From Deltaproteobacteria bacterium (lineage in GTDB: Bacteria; Myxococcota; Kuafuiibacteriia; Kuafuiibacteriales; Kuafuiibacteriaceae): a stretch of DNA of 42,187 nt. The stretch spans positions 1-42,187 of the forward strand of contig WYAZ01000053.1 of assembly GCA_011526105.1 (NCBI GenBank), given 5' to 3'. The notes under the pieces were generated by a model, which searched no databases, had not been told where the DNA came from, and worked only from the letters and a program-made list of their open reading frames with translations. Shown piece after piece: positions 25,529 through 32,993 of the stretch (its first letter is position 1; each line of letters opens with the position of its first letter). Both the position numbers and the translations under genes were made by a program.

Positions 25529-26221
25529 TCATCGAACCAACTTGAACGAGAAGTTCGGGGTCTGGAGCGCACCCCAGGCCCGAAGCCAGACCGGCAGCAT
25601 CATCTCCGTCCCCCGAGCGCTCGTAATATCGCCCAGATCGACAACGTCTTGCCAACCGAAGCTCTCGAGCAGCGCGGCGACCTTCGCCTTGGACGCGGCA
25701 TCGTTACCGCACATGAACATCGTGTGGGCTCCGTCCGCGAGCTGCTTCGGCGCCACCATCAGGCTCGCGTTTACGGTGTTGAGCGTCTTGACGACGGAGG
25801 TCTTCGGGAACGCGCGCTGGATCTGCTCCCCCAGAGAGTCGGTGTTACAGACCGAGAGGTTCGGCGGCATGCCCCTCGAGAAGTCCAAGGGGTTGGCGAC
25901 GTCGATCAGGATCTTGCCGGCGAGTTTGTCATGTCCCGCGCTGCTGAGCGCATCGAGGGAGCTCATCCCGGAGGTGGCGTTCACGACCATCTCTCCGTAG
26001 GCAGCGGCCTGAGAGAACGTGCCGACCTCGATACCCGGGTGCTGCTCGCGCCACACCTTGAACGGTGGATTGCCGAAGCTGTCCGCGTTGGGCCTTGCCA
26101 AAGTCACTGCAGGATCGCGGGTGCCGACCATGACGGAATGACGGAGCTCAGCCAGCTTCGCGGCCAGCGTTCTTCCCACCACGCTCGTGCCAAGCACCCC
26201 GAGCTTCGTCGCATTCTGCAT
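25529..26221 (-). CDS. F420-type NADP-binding oxidoreductase (F420_oxidored family)
   Basis: A 230-residue Rossmann protein. The N-terminus LGVLGTSVVGRTLAAKLAELRHSVMVGTRDP is the dinucleotide site of the NADP oxidoreductase, coenzyme F420-dependent family; the third glycine of GxGxxG is replaced (G-T-S-V-V-G). Further family phrases are VVNATSG, ILIDVANPLDFSRG and VVKTLNTVNASLMV. Members include F420H2:NADP oxidoreductases and many NADP-binding proteins of unknown substrate, so F420 use cannot be claimed. It lies 40 bp upstream of the histidine kinase on the same strand and may share its transcript. Length is typical. Confidence 0.85.
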   Translation of the reverse strand: MQNATKLGVLGTSVVGRTLAAKLAELRHSVMVGTRDPAVTLARPNADSFGNPPFKVWREQHPGIEVGTFSQAAAYGEMVVNATSGMSSLDALSSAGHDKLAGKILIDVANPLDFSRGMPPNLSVCNTDSLGEQIQRAFPKTSVVKTLNTVNASLMVAPKQLADGAHTMFMCGNDAASKAKVAALLESFGWQDVVDLGDITSARGTEMMLPVWLRAWGALQTPNFSFKLVR

Positions 26222-26306
26222 CTGTTCTCCTCTCGCCGACGACGGCTCTGCCTACTTACGCTCGGGAGAAGTGGAGATCAACACGCACCGGCCGCGCGTG
26301 TGGACC

Positions 26307-28205
26307 TCAGTCGGCAGCGCTGGGCTCGAGCCGCGTCAAGAACGGACTTCTCGCAAATCCGAGCCAGATTCGACCCTTCGAGTCTACGAGCGAGCGCGTG
26401 GCGGCACCTGGGTCGGAGCCGTCTGGCATGCGAAGCCGTGGACTTCCAGGGAGAAAACGGAAGGCCCGCGTGTCGAAACGGCTCAGATAGATCGCTTCGG
26501 CCCCCGAGGCCTGTGGCCTGACCACCGCGAGCACCACGTCCGGACCAAACGGCGCGAGTACGGAGCTCTCTGCGAGAGCCTCGAACTGATGGGCCAGGAG
26601 TCGAACGTTGTTCTCGGAAGAAGGGAAGACTTCACCGAGCACCGGCAGATCGCCTCCCGCTGCGAACAGGAGCCGCTCGTCATCGAGCTGCAGTACAGCA
26701 TGTGTCCGGCGCGAGAGCCCAACCCCTACAGGCAGCCCGGCCGATCGCTGTATCTCGGTCACCTCGAGGTCGGTCAATAGATACCGACCGCCGGCGTCCT
26801 CTTCCAGGAGCAGACGGTCACCGCTGGGGGTAGAGACTCGGGTTGCAGACGTGATCGCGACTCTGTCGCCAAGGAACGGGAGCCCGCCGCGAGAGACCAC
26901 CGCCAGCTCGCGGTCGAAGAGGAGGATGTGGTTGTCGGAGTGAACGATCTCCCTCACGGCTCGATTGTTCGGGGCCAAGATGACGACGTAGCGATCGAGC
27001 TCGGGAAGATACTCCAGTCCCGCGATCCATAGCGCGGGCGGCTCCGCCGGCGCGTCCATGAGGTGGGTCGTCGCCACGACTCGTCCCCCGTCGTCAAAAC
27101 GTGCGACGTCGAAGCTGGTGTGCTCTCGCTGAAACGCGCCGACGAAACCACCCTCCGGATGCGGAGCCAATCGCGTGAGACAGGGCGGCGCGGTCGCGGT
27201 TCGCACGATCTCCATGGAGTCTCGATCGACGAAGACCAGCTGGGTGACCGCCGGCTCTGGACACACGAGCCCGCATCTCTCGCTTGGGTGCGTACTCACG
27301 ACGACTCGCGTGTCGAGCTCGAGCATGGCGCTCAAGTGGTTCCGCTGCAGGAGGTCCGGGGTGATCCAGTCCGTGGGCGGTAGCTCCGGAAGCGCGCCGT
27401 CGATCACCCGAACATGTTCGGCGCGCACGAAGGACACGTCCTCCGGCGATTTCGGGCGATGAATGCGTAGCTCGAGAGGACTTGACGAGCTCGGCTCGCA
27501 GCGAAAGCCGGCCGAGCGCAACCCAAGCTCGCCTTTTTCCATCGGCACGCACTCGGACTCTCGCACGACGCAGACGCGATCGTCCCATTCGCGTCGAAGA
27601 TCGAGGGGAGGCTGTGCTCCGATGTTACATCTCTCCCATCGAAACTCGAGATCACACCCCGTTTGACTGAGGGCGTCTCGCCCACAGAACTTCCCGTTCA
27701 CCTCGAGGCTGAGCGGGCTCAGCATGTCCGCGTCTCTGCCCGGCACATCCGGCTCGGGAGCACACACCCCCGACAACCAGGGCGCGCGAAACGGAGGGAC
27801 CTCTCCGCGCGGGACCTCGCGCGAAGCTCCAAGTGGACCGATGAAGCGCCCCCAGCTCGGCGCCGGGAGTTGCTCGATGCACGCATCTGGACTCGCCAAT
27901 GGAGCGGCTGAGCGGAGCTGCTCGAAGTCGGAGCCCATCGCCTCCACCACGGACCGAAGCCGATCGATCGGCTCGGCTTCGAAGCCGAGGATCCAGAGAT
28001 CGTTGGTTTCTAGGCGCGAGAGCGCCAGCTTCGCGCCCGCGGGCTGCAAGATCGTGGAGCTCGACACCTCGTTGGTATCGGGAACCACCGCCGCGGCGGC
28101 GAGCCAGGCGACGGCAGGAGGCACATCTGCGTCCAGCGAGCTCGCGGACTCGCAAGCCACGAGCACAGTCGCGAGCCCAAACCCGAGGCGAACGCGACGC
28201 GTCAC
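26307..28205 (-). CDS. Large lipoprotein, possible beta-propeller
   Basis: The 632-residue product has a short signal peptide ending in LVAC (Cys18). The N-terminal third contains several cysteines (for example DACIEQ, GVCAPE, KFCGRD, TGCDLEF, ERCNIG), which suggests disulphide bonds outside the cytoplasm. The C-terminal two thirds have propeller-like strand repeats (RLAPHPEGGFVGAF, LPELDRYVVILAP, KGRIWLGFA). No catalytic motif was found and no family is recognised. It lies 24 bp downstream of the RNA methyltransferase gene on the same strand. Confidence 0.75.
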   Translation of the reverse strand: MTRRVRLGFGLATVLVACESASSLDADVPPAVAWLAAAAVVPDTNEVSSSTILQPAGAKLALSRLETNDLWILGFEAEPIDRLRSVVEAMGSDFEQLRSAAPLASPDACIEQLPAPSWGRFIGPLGASREVPRGEVPPFRAPWLSGVCAPEPDVPGRDADMLSPLSLEVNGKFCGRDALSQTGCDLEFRWERCNIGAQPPLDLRREWDDRVCVVRESECVPMEKGELGLRSAGFRCEPSSSSPLELRIHRPKSPEDVSFVRAEHVRVIDGALPELPPTDWITPDLLQRNHLSAMLELDTRVVVSTHPSERCGLVCPEPAVTQLVFVDRDSMEIVRTATAPPCLTRLAPHPEGGFVGAFQREHTSFDVARFDDGGRVVATTHLMDAPAEPPALWIAGLEYLPELDRYVVILAPNNRAVREIVHSDNHILLFDRELAVVSRGGLPFLGDRVAITSATRVSTPSGDRLLLEEDAGGRYLLTDLEVTEIQRSAGLPVGVGLSRRTHAVLQLDDERLLFAAGGDLPVLGEVFPSSENNVRLLAHQFEALAESSVLAPFGPDVVLAVVRPQASGAEAIYLSRFDTRAFRFLPGSPRLRMPDGSDPGAATRSLVDSKGRIWLGFARSPFLTRLEPSAAD

Positions 28206-28229
28206 CCGGCGAGGATACCGCTACTCGCG

Positions 28230-29528
28230 CTATCCGTGTACCATCCGAGTGCGCCTCTTCCGGAGCACCGCGAGAAAGAAGCCATCGGTGCCGTGCAGAT
28301 CGGGGCGAAGCCGGAGCGACCGCCCCTCTGAATCCGATATGGGCTTGGCACGCTCACCCCCGAGGATCTCCGAGATCCTCACCCACTCGAGGTCCGGGTC
28401 GACTTCGAGCAAGCTCGAAACCACCGCTTCGTTCTCGGCCGGCAGCACCGTGCAGGTCGAGTAGACCAAACGAGCACCGGGCGCGAGACTCGGCAGGACG
28501 CGTTGCGCGATGCTCGCCTGTAGCACCGGAAACCGGTCGAGATCCGCCCTTGTGAGGCGAGCCCCCGCCTCGGGATTGCGCCGCAGCACCCCCAAACCGC
28601 TGCAAGGAGCATCCACCAGCACGCGATCGGCACGAGCGAGCTGTTCGAACACGCGAGGCGGCAGAGGTCCCTCGGCCTCGATGCGAACGGCCTCGATGTT
28701 CGAAGCACCCGCGCGCCGGGCACGCTGGCGAAGAACCTCGAGCTTGTGCTCGTGAATGTCGAGGGCCAGCACCTTACCTCGACCGCCGAGCCGTGAGGCG
28801 AGCGCGAGCGACTTGCCCCCCGCCCCCGCGCAGACGTCCACGACGAGTCCGCCGGGAGGGGGCGCGACGATCTCCGCGATGAGTTGACTGCCTTCGTCTT
28901 GCATCTCGAACGCGCCCTCGCGAAACGCGGCGGTACGGAACAAGTCTGGGCCCGCGTCCACGACCAAACCCTGCGTCGCGAAGCGAGTGGGTGTGAACTC
29001 GAAGCCTTCGGCCTGAAGCTTGGTAGCGAGGTCATCGCGGTCACCGCGCAACAGGTTGGCGCGAATGGTGCGAAGCCCAGGACGAGCGATGGACTCGAAG
29101 AAAGCTTCGGCCTCGTCCCTGAGCGCGGAGCTGAGCGCGGATGCTACGTCGTCAGACAGGTTGCGAAGAATCGCCCACCGAAGAGACGGATCCGTCACTC
29201 CCGGCAGCGCACGAAAGCGCTCGAGGGCCTGCTGCCAGTCCACCTCGGGATGAAACCCGGAGAGCATACTCGCCTGAAGCGTGCCGTCCACGAGCATGGA
29301 GAGCCGCACCGCGGTCTTTGCATCGGGGGCCTCGACGTCGAGCGCAAAGGCGAGTCTTCGAGCGCGCCTCACCAGCTCGTAGAACTGAGCCGCGAGGCTC
29401 TCGCGATCGGAGGCCTCGAGCTGACGCTGGCTTTTGAAGAAGTGAGCGAGGTGATCGGACGCATAGCCGCCCGACTGTTGGCGCGCGAACAATTCGGCGA
29501 GCCACGTGAGCGTTTGCTCTGGGCTCAC
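28230..29528 (-). CDS. NSUN/RsmB-type RNA (cytosine-5) methyltransferase
   Basis: A 432-residue SAM-dependent enzyme of the NOL1/NOP2/sun group that methylates C5 of cytosine in rRNA or tRNA. The SAM loop is VDVCAGAGGKSLALA (~230-244). The two family cysteines are present: Cys309 in VDAPCSGLGVLRRNPE and Cys359 in YSTCTVLPAENE (nucleophile and release). The N-terminal ~150 residues are helical, NusB-like or PUA-like, and not decisive, so RsmB versus another member is left open. The start is the GTG at 29528 in a GTGA overlap with the deoxyhypusine-synthase-like gene; the frame runs far upstream but only as a shadow of that gene. Coupled translation is likely. Confidence 0.9.
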   Translation of the reverse strand: MSPEQTLTWLAELFARQQSGGYASDHLAHFFKSQRQLEASDRESLAAQFYELVRRARRLAFALDVEAPDAKTAVRLSMLVDGTLQASMLSGFHPEVDWQQALERFRALPGVTDPSLRWAILRNLSDDVASALSSALRDEAEAFFESIARPGLRTIRANLLRGDRDDLATKLQAEGFEFTPTRFATQGLVVDAGPDLFRTAAFREGAFEMQDEGSQLIAEIVAPPPGGLVVDVCAGAGGKSLALASRLGGRGKVLALDIHEHKLEVLRQRARRAGASNIEAVRIEAEGPLPPRVFEQLARADRVLVDAPCSGLGVLRRNPEAGARLTRADLDRFPVLQASIAQRVLPSLAPGARLVYSTCTVLPAENEAVVSSLLEVDPDLEWVRISEILGGERAKPISDSEGRSLRLRPDLHGTDGFFLAVLRKRRTRMVHG

Positions 29529-30562
29529 CACTTCAAGACGTAGGCGAAGATGAGAGGCGCAACGATGGTCGCGTCCGACTCGATGACGTAGTTCGGCGTG
29601 TCCACGTCGAGCTTGCCCCAGGTGATCTTCTCCGTGGGCGTCGCGCCGCTGTAGCCACCGTAGCTCGTGACCGCTTCGCTGATCTGACAGAAGTAGCCCC
29701 AGTAGGGGCACGGGCGACGGAGGTCTTGATGGATCATCGGCACCACACAGATGGGGAAGTCGCCGGCGATGCCGCCGCCGATCTGAAAGAAGCCCACGGT
29801 GGAGACCGCTTCTTTGGGCGACAGAGCTCGGATCTCGATATCGGCCCCGGGGGCGGGCGCGACGTCCTCGAGATTCTTGCCCATCGTGGTCTTCACGTAC
29901 CAGTTCGCGAGCATGCCCATCGTCTCGAGACCGCTCTTCACCACGTGGAAGCCGGAGATGTCGCCCTCCAGAACGTGAGAGACAAAGATGTTGCCGAGGG
30001 TGGAGTCTTCCCAACCCGGCACGAAGATCGGGAGCCCCTTCTCCATGGCCGCGATGAGCCAAGAGTCTTTGGGGTCGATCTGGTACTCGTTCTTCGGAAG
30101 CACCTCGAGGAGCTGATACATGAACTCGTAAGGGAGGTAGCGCTGCCCCTCTTTGTCTGCCTTCTGCCACAGGCGGAGGATGTGCTTCTCGATGGCGCGA
30201 AAGGCCTTCTCTTCCGGGATGCAGGTGTCGGTGACGCGGTTCATGCCGCGGCGCTCGAGGTCCTTCTCCATCTCCGGGGTGAGGTTTCGCCAGTGGGGCA
30301 CACGCTGATAGTGGTCATGCGCCACCAGGTTGAACACGTCCTCCTCGAGATTGGCTCCGGTGCAGCAGATCGCGTGGACCTTGCCCTGCCGGATCATCTC
30401 CGCGAGCGAGCGTCCGAGTTCAGCGGTGCTCATCGCACCCGCGAGGGTGATGAGCATCTTGCCGCCCCGATCCAAGTGCCGCTCATAACCCTCGGCCGCG
30501 TCCTTCACGGTGGCCGCGTTGAAGTGCAGGTAGTTTCGCTCGATGAATTCACGGACCGACAT
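29525..30562 (-). CDS. Deoxyhypusine-synthase-family protein
   Basis: A 345-residue cytoplasmic enzyme of the deoxyhypusine synthase fold. The family phrases are clear: MLITLAGAMSTAELG, CCTGANLEEDVFN, GLPIFVPGWEDSTLGN, FFQIGGGIAGDFPI and TYGGYSG-like SYGGYSGATPTEKITWGKLD. The catalytic lysine that forms the enzyme-butylamine intermediate is conserved (Lys317 in ITWGK). Bacteria lack eIF5A, so bacterial members act on other acceptors; some are homospermidine synthases and related polyamine enzymes. A polyamine role is therefore likely but the acceptor is unknown. The stop overlaps the start of the RNA methyltransferase gene by 4 bp. It lies 66 bp downstream of the pseudokinase gene on the same strand. 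Confidence 0.9.
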   Translation of the reverse strand: MSVREFIERNYLHFNAATVKDAAEGYERHLDRGGKMLITLAGAMSTAELGRSLAEMIRQGKVHAICCTGANLEEDVFNLVAHDHYQRVPHWRNLTPEMEKDLERRGMNRVTDTCIPEEKAFRAIEKHILRLWQKADKEGQRYLPYEFMYQLLEVLPKNEYQIDPKDSWLIAAMEKGLPIFVPGWEDSTLGNIFVSHVLEGDISGFHVVKSGLETMGMLANWYVKTTMGKNLEDVAPAPGADIEIRALSPKEAVSTVGFFQIGGGIAGDFPICVVPMIHQDLRRPCPYWGYFCQISEAVTSYGGYSGATPTEKITWGKLDVDTPNYVIESDATIVAPLIFAYVLKW

Positions 30563-30628
30563 CGGGCGGGAATCTAGCGGCCGTGGGGGCGGATGTGGAA
30601 GGAAAATCGAGAACGCCGGGAGGTGGGC

Positions 30629-31453
30629 TCAGTGCAGCGCCGAGAGGCCGAAGAACGCCCGTTCTTCGCGGATTCGGTCGGCAAAACGCAGCCTGAGAGC
30701 GGCGGCCACGTGACGAGTCGCGTCTCCACAAGCCTCCGGGTCTCGCCGGCGAGCGGCGCGCACGAGGTCCTTCAAGCTGCGGCCGGCGGCGATGGCAGAG
30801 GTGAGCCTGGCCTCGGACGCCTCATCGAGCTGGCGAGCGAGCTCGAAGCAGGACTGCAAGTCGGCTTGCGTAGGCGCGAGCGTGGGTACCCGGGCGGACT
30901 TGAGGCCGAGCCCGACGAGCAAGATGCGGCCGTCATACCCTAGGAAGACATCCCGCGCGTCGAAGCCACCGAGCGAACACGCGCCGCGCTTGGAGCCCTG
31001 ACGAGACAGAAACTCGAGGGCCTCCGCCGCAGCATGGAGAACGGCGACCGCGAGCGAAGGGGAGATCTCCTCCTTCGACTCGAGGAGCTGTTCGAGCGTG
31101 ACCCCAAGGTGGTGGTGACGCACGATATAGGGCACCCCTTCGTCGAAGCCTGAGCCAATGATGGTCGCGATGTGCCGGTGCTGAAGACCGACGACCTCGG
31201 CCAAATCGTTCATGAGCGCGCCGTCTGGTGCGGTGAGTGCGGTGCCGGCGAGCGAAGCACAAACGTCCAGCTCCACCACGCCCAATCGCTCGTCCTGGAG
31301 CGCGAGCACGATCTCTCCGAAGGCGGTGCGACGAACGAGGGGGCCAAGGCGGTAAGGGCCGATGCGTCCCTGGACAAACTTCGACTCGTCCACCGGGACC
31401 GCGAGCGTGGACCACGCGCTCATCTCTTCGACTCGAGCCACCTGCACAACCAT
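30629..31453 (-). CDS. Ser/Thr-kinase-like pseudokinase
   Basis: The 274-residue protein has the overall layout of a protein kinase (glycine-loop-like RLGPLVRRTAFGEIVLA, the ALEFLS helix, then catalytic and metal loops) but has lost the key residues. The beta-3 lysine is missing (GVVELDVCA, ~58-66). The HRD..N loop is replaced by SLGGFDARDVF (~160-170, HRD to L-G-G). The DFG aspartate is replaced by Gly (LLVGLG, ~178-183). It should therefore not phosphorylate and may act as a scaffold or sensor. Its ATG overlaps the stop of the beta-helix gene by one base (TGATG), so it is coupled to the ctaB-to-beta-helix run. ATG 31423 is an alternative start. Confidence 0.75.
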   Translation of the reverse strand: MVVQVARVEEMSAWSTLAVPVDESKFVQGRIGPYRLGPLVRRTAFGEIVLALQDERLGVVELDVCASLAGTALTAPDGALMNDLAEVVGLQHRHIATIIGSGFDEGVPYIVRHHHLGVTLEQLLESKEEISPSLAVAVLHAAAEALEFLSRQGSKRGACSLGGFDARDVFLGYDGRILLVGLGLKSARVPTLAPTQADLQSCFELARQLDEASEARLTSAIAAGRSLKDLVRAARRRDPEACGDATRHVAAALRLRFADRIREERAFFGLSALH

Positions 31454-32304
31454 CAGGATACCGAGCCTGGAGGCTGGTAGGAAGCCTTCGCCCCCACCCC
31501 CCAGACCTCGCGTTCACCGATCTTCTCGTCCTGAGCGACGACCGCCCCCGGCAGCACACGAGACCGGTCTCCGGCCACAACACCCTCCGAGAGAACCGCG
31601 CCGGCGCCAATGACCACCTCGGATCCAATGTCGACGTTCTCGCTGAGTACGGCGCAGGGACCGATGGAGCTGCTGACCCCCACTCGGACGTGCGCGCCGA
31701 TGTATGCCCCCGGGCCGACGCGAGCATCGTGACCGAGGGATGCGCCGGGCATGAGCACCACGTGCGCGCCGATCAGGGTGCCGCCGCCCACTCGGATGGT
31801 CTCGACGTGGACTCGACCCGCAGAATGAACCGCGCTCTCGAAGATGACCCCCGGTTCGATCTGCGCCCCTCGCCCCACATCGATGAGACAGGGATCGCGC
31901 ACGAGCACACTCGACGGCACCGCCACGCCCAGGCCGAGCTTTGCGCCCAGCGCTCTCAGATAGAGAAAGCGCGTGGAGCTGAGGAACCAGTAAGGGGCGC
32001 GAAAGACCGGGTTCATGGCCACACGCGCGAAGGAGCTCGAGACCAGCCAGCGCAGGTACGGACCATTGAACTTGACGAGGTGCGAACCTGGGCGAGGCCG
32101 GGGCACGAGCGCTCGCAGGCAGGCGATGATGATGACGTGGACGACCATCGCTAGGACGATCCGACGGCCGATATCTACGGTCGCGGGTTCGACCGTAGGG
32201 AGCTTCACTGCCGCCCCAATGTCGAAGAAGAGGATCGAGAGAAGAAAGAGCAGGCTGAGCGCGTCCTGCGCCAAGCTCACGCTGAAGGGCTGCCGCCGAA
32301 TCAC
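31453..32304 (-). CDS. Membrane-anchored left-handed beta-helix (hexapeptide-repeat) protein
   Basis: The 283-residue product has two N-terminal hydrophobic helices (about 13-30 and 50-67) and a short linker (VKFNGPYLRWLV). A hexapeptide-repeat beta-helix follows from about residue 130 to 265 (for example IDVGRGAQIEPGV, LIGAHVVLMPGASLGHDARVGPGAYIGAHV). This layout resembles the terminal part of Pls-type peptide synthetases and other LbetaH acyltransferases; no acyl acceptor can be named. The start is the GTG in a GTGA overlap with the thioredoxin-rhodanese gene; the frame upstream is a shadow of that gene. Its stop overlaps the pseudokinase start. Confidence 0.8.
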   Translation of the reverse strand: MIRRQPFSVSLAQDALSLLFLLSILFFDIGAAVKLPTVEPATVDIGRRIVLAMVVHVIIIACLRALVPRPRPGSHLVKFNGPYLRWLVSSSFARVAMNPVFRAPYWFLSSTRFLYLRALGAKLGLGVAVPSSVLVRDPCLIDVGRGAQIEPGVIFESAVHSAGRVHVETIRVGGGTLIGAHVVLMPGASLGHDARVGPGAYIGAHVRVGVSSSIGPCAVLSENVDIGSEVVIGAGAVLSEGVVAGDRSRVLPGAVVAQDEKIGEREVWGVGAKASYQPPGSVS

Positions 32305-32984
32305 TCGGACCCCTGCGTTCCCTTCCGAGACGCAGCGAGTGCCGCTTCCTCCTTGTTGGAGAGCGTGGGCTTGCCCGCACCCTCCCACTCGAGCAGGCCC
32401 TTCTCGAGCGCCATCACCGAGTATCCGAGACCGGCGAGGCGCTGAGCCTCGCCCCTCGAGACCTCCCCGGTGCGGCACACGAGCACCGCGGAGGTCTTCT
32501 TTCCAAGCTCGCCGAGACGGGCCTCGAGCTCTGCCGGGTCCACGCACTCCGATCCCGCGAGGTGGGAGCGTGCGAAGTCTTCGGGCCGCCTGAGATCGAG
32601 AACGCGATGTTTGTCGAGGCTCTGGGCCAGGGTGGCCACGTCGATCAGCGGACCCTTCAGCTCGGGCACCCATTTCTCGAGCAGCGTGATGAGCTGAGCT
32701 TTTGGCAAGGCGCCTTGCGTCACCTGCGTGGGCTGGCCCCCGCGAAAGAGCATGAGGGTGGGGATGGATTGGACGTGGAGCCTCGACGAGAGCGCGGGCG
32801 CGGCATCGACGTCGACCTTGGCGATCTTGAGACGATCGGAGAACTGCTCGGAAAGCTCCTCGAGCACGGGCGCCACCATCCGACACGGGGCACACCACGC
32901 CGCCCAAAAATCGACGAGGACCGGCAAGGGGGACTCGAGGACCTCGCGGACGAAGGTGTGCTCGGTCACTGTGACCGTCGTCAT
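32301..32984 (-). CDS. Thioredoxin-rhodanese fusion protein
   Basis: A 227-residue two-domain protein. Residues 1-~107 are a thioredoxin with the active site WCAPC (Cys31, Cys34) and the cis-proline phrase SIPTLMLF. Residues ~112-205 are a rhodanese with the catalytic Cys170 in VLVCRTGEVSRGEA. No signal peptide, so both act in the cytoplasm. The fusion suggests handling of persulphide or thiol sulphur, with the thioredoxin reducing the rhodanese persulphide (inference). It follows the MMPL exporter by 9 bp and overlaps the beta-helix gene by 4 bp. Confidence 0.92.
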   Translation of the reverse strand: MTTVTVTEHTFVREVLESPLPVLVDFWAAWCAPCRMVAPVLEELSEQFSDRLKIAKVDVDAAPALSSRLHVQSIPTLMLFRGGQPTQVTQGALPKAQLITLLEKWVPELKGPLIDVATLAQSLDKHRVLDLRRPEDFARSHLAGSECVDPAELEARLGELGKKTSAVLVCRTGEVSRGEAQRLAGLGYSVMALEKGLLEWEGAGKPTLSNKEEAALAASRKGTQGSE

Positions 32985-32993
32985 GACCGGAGG

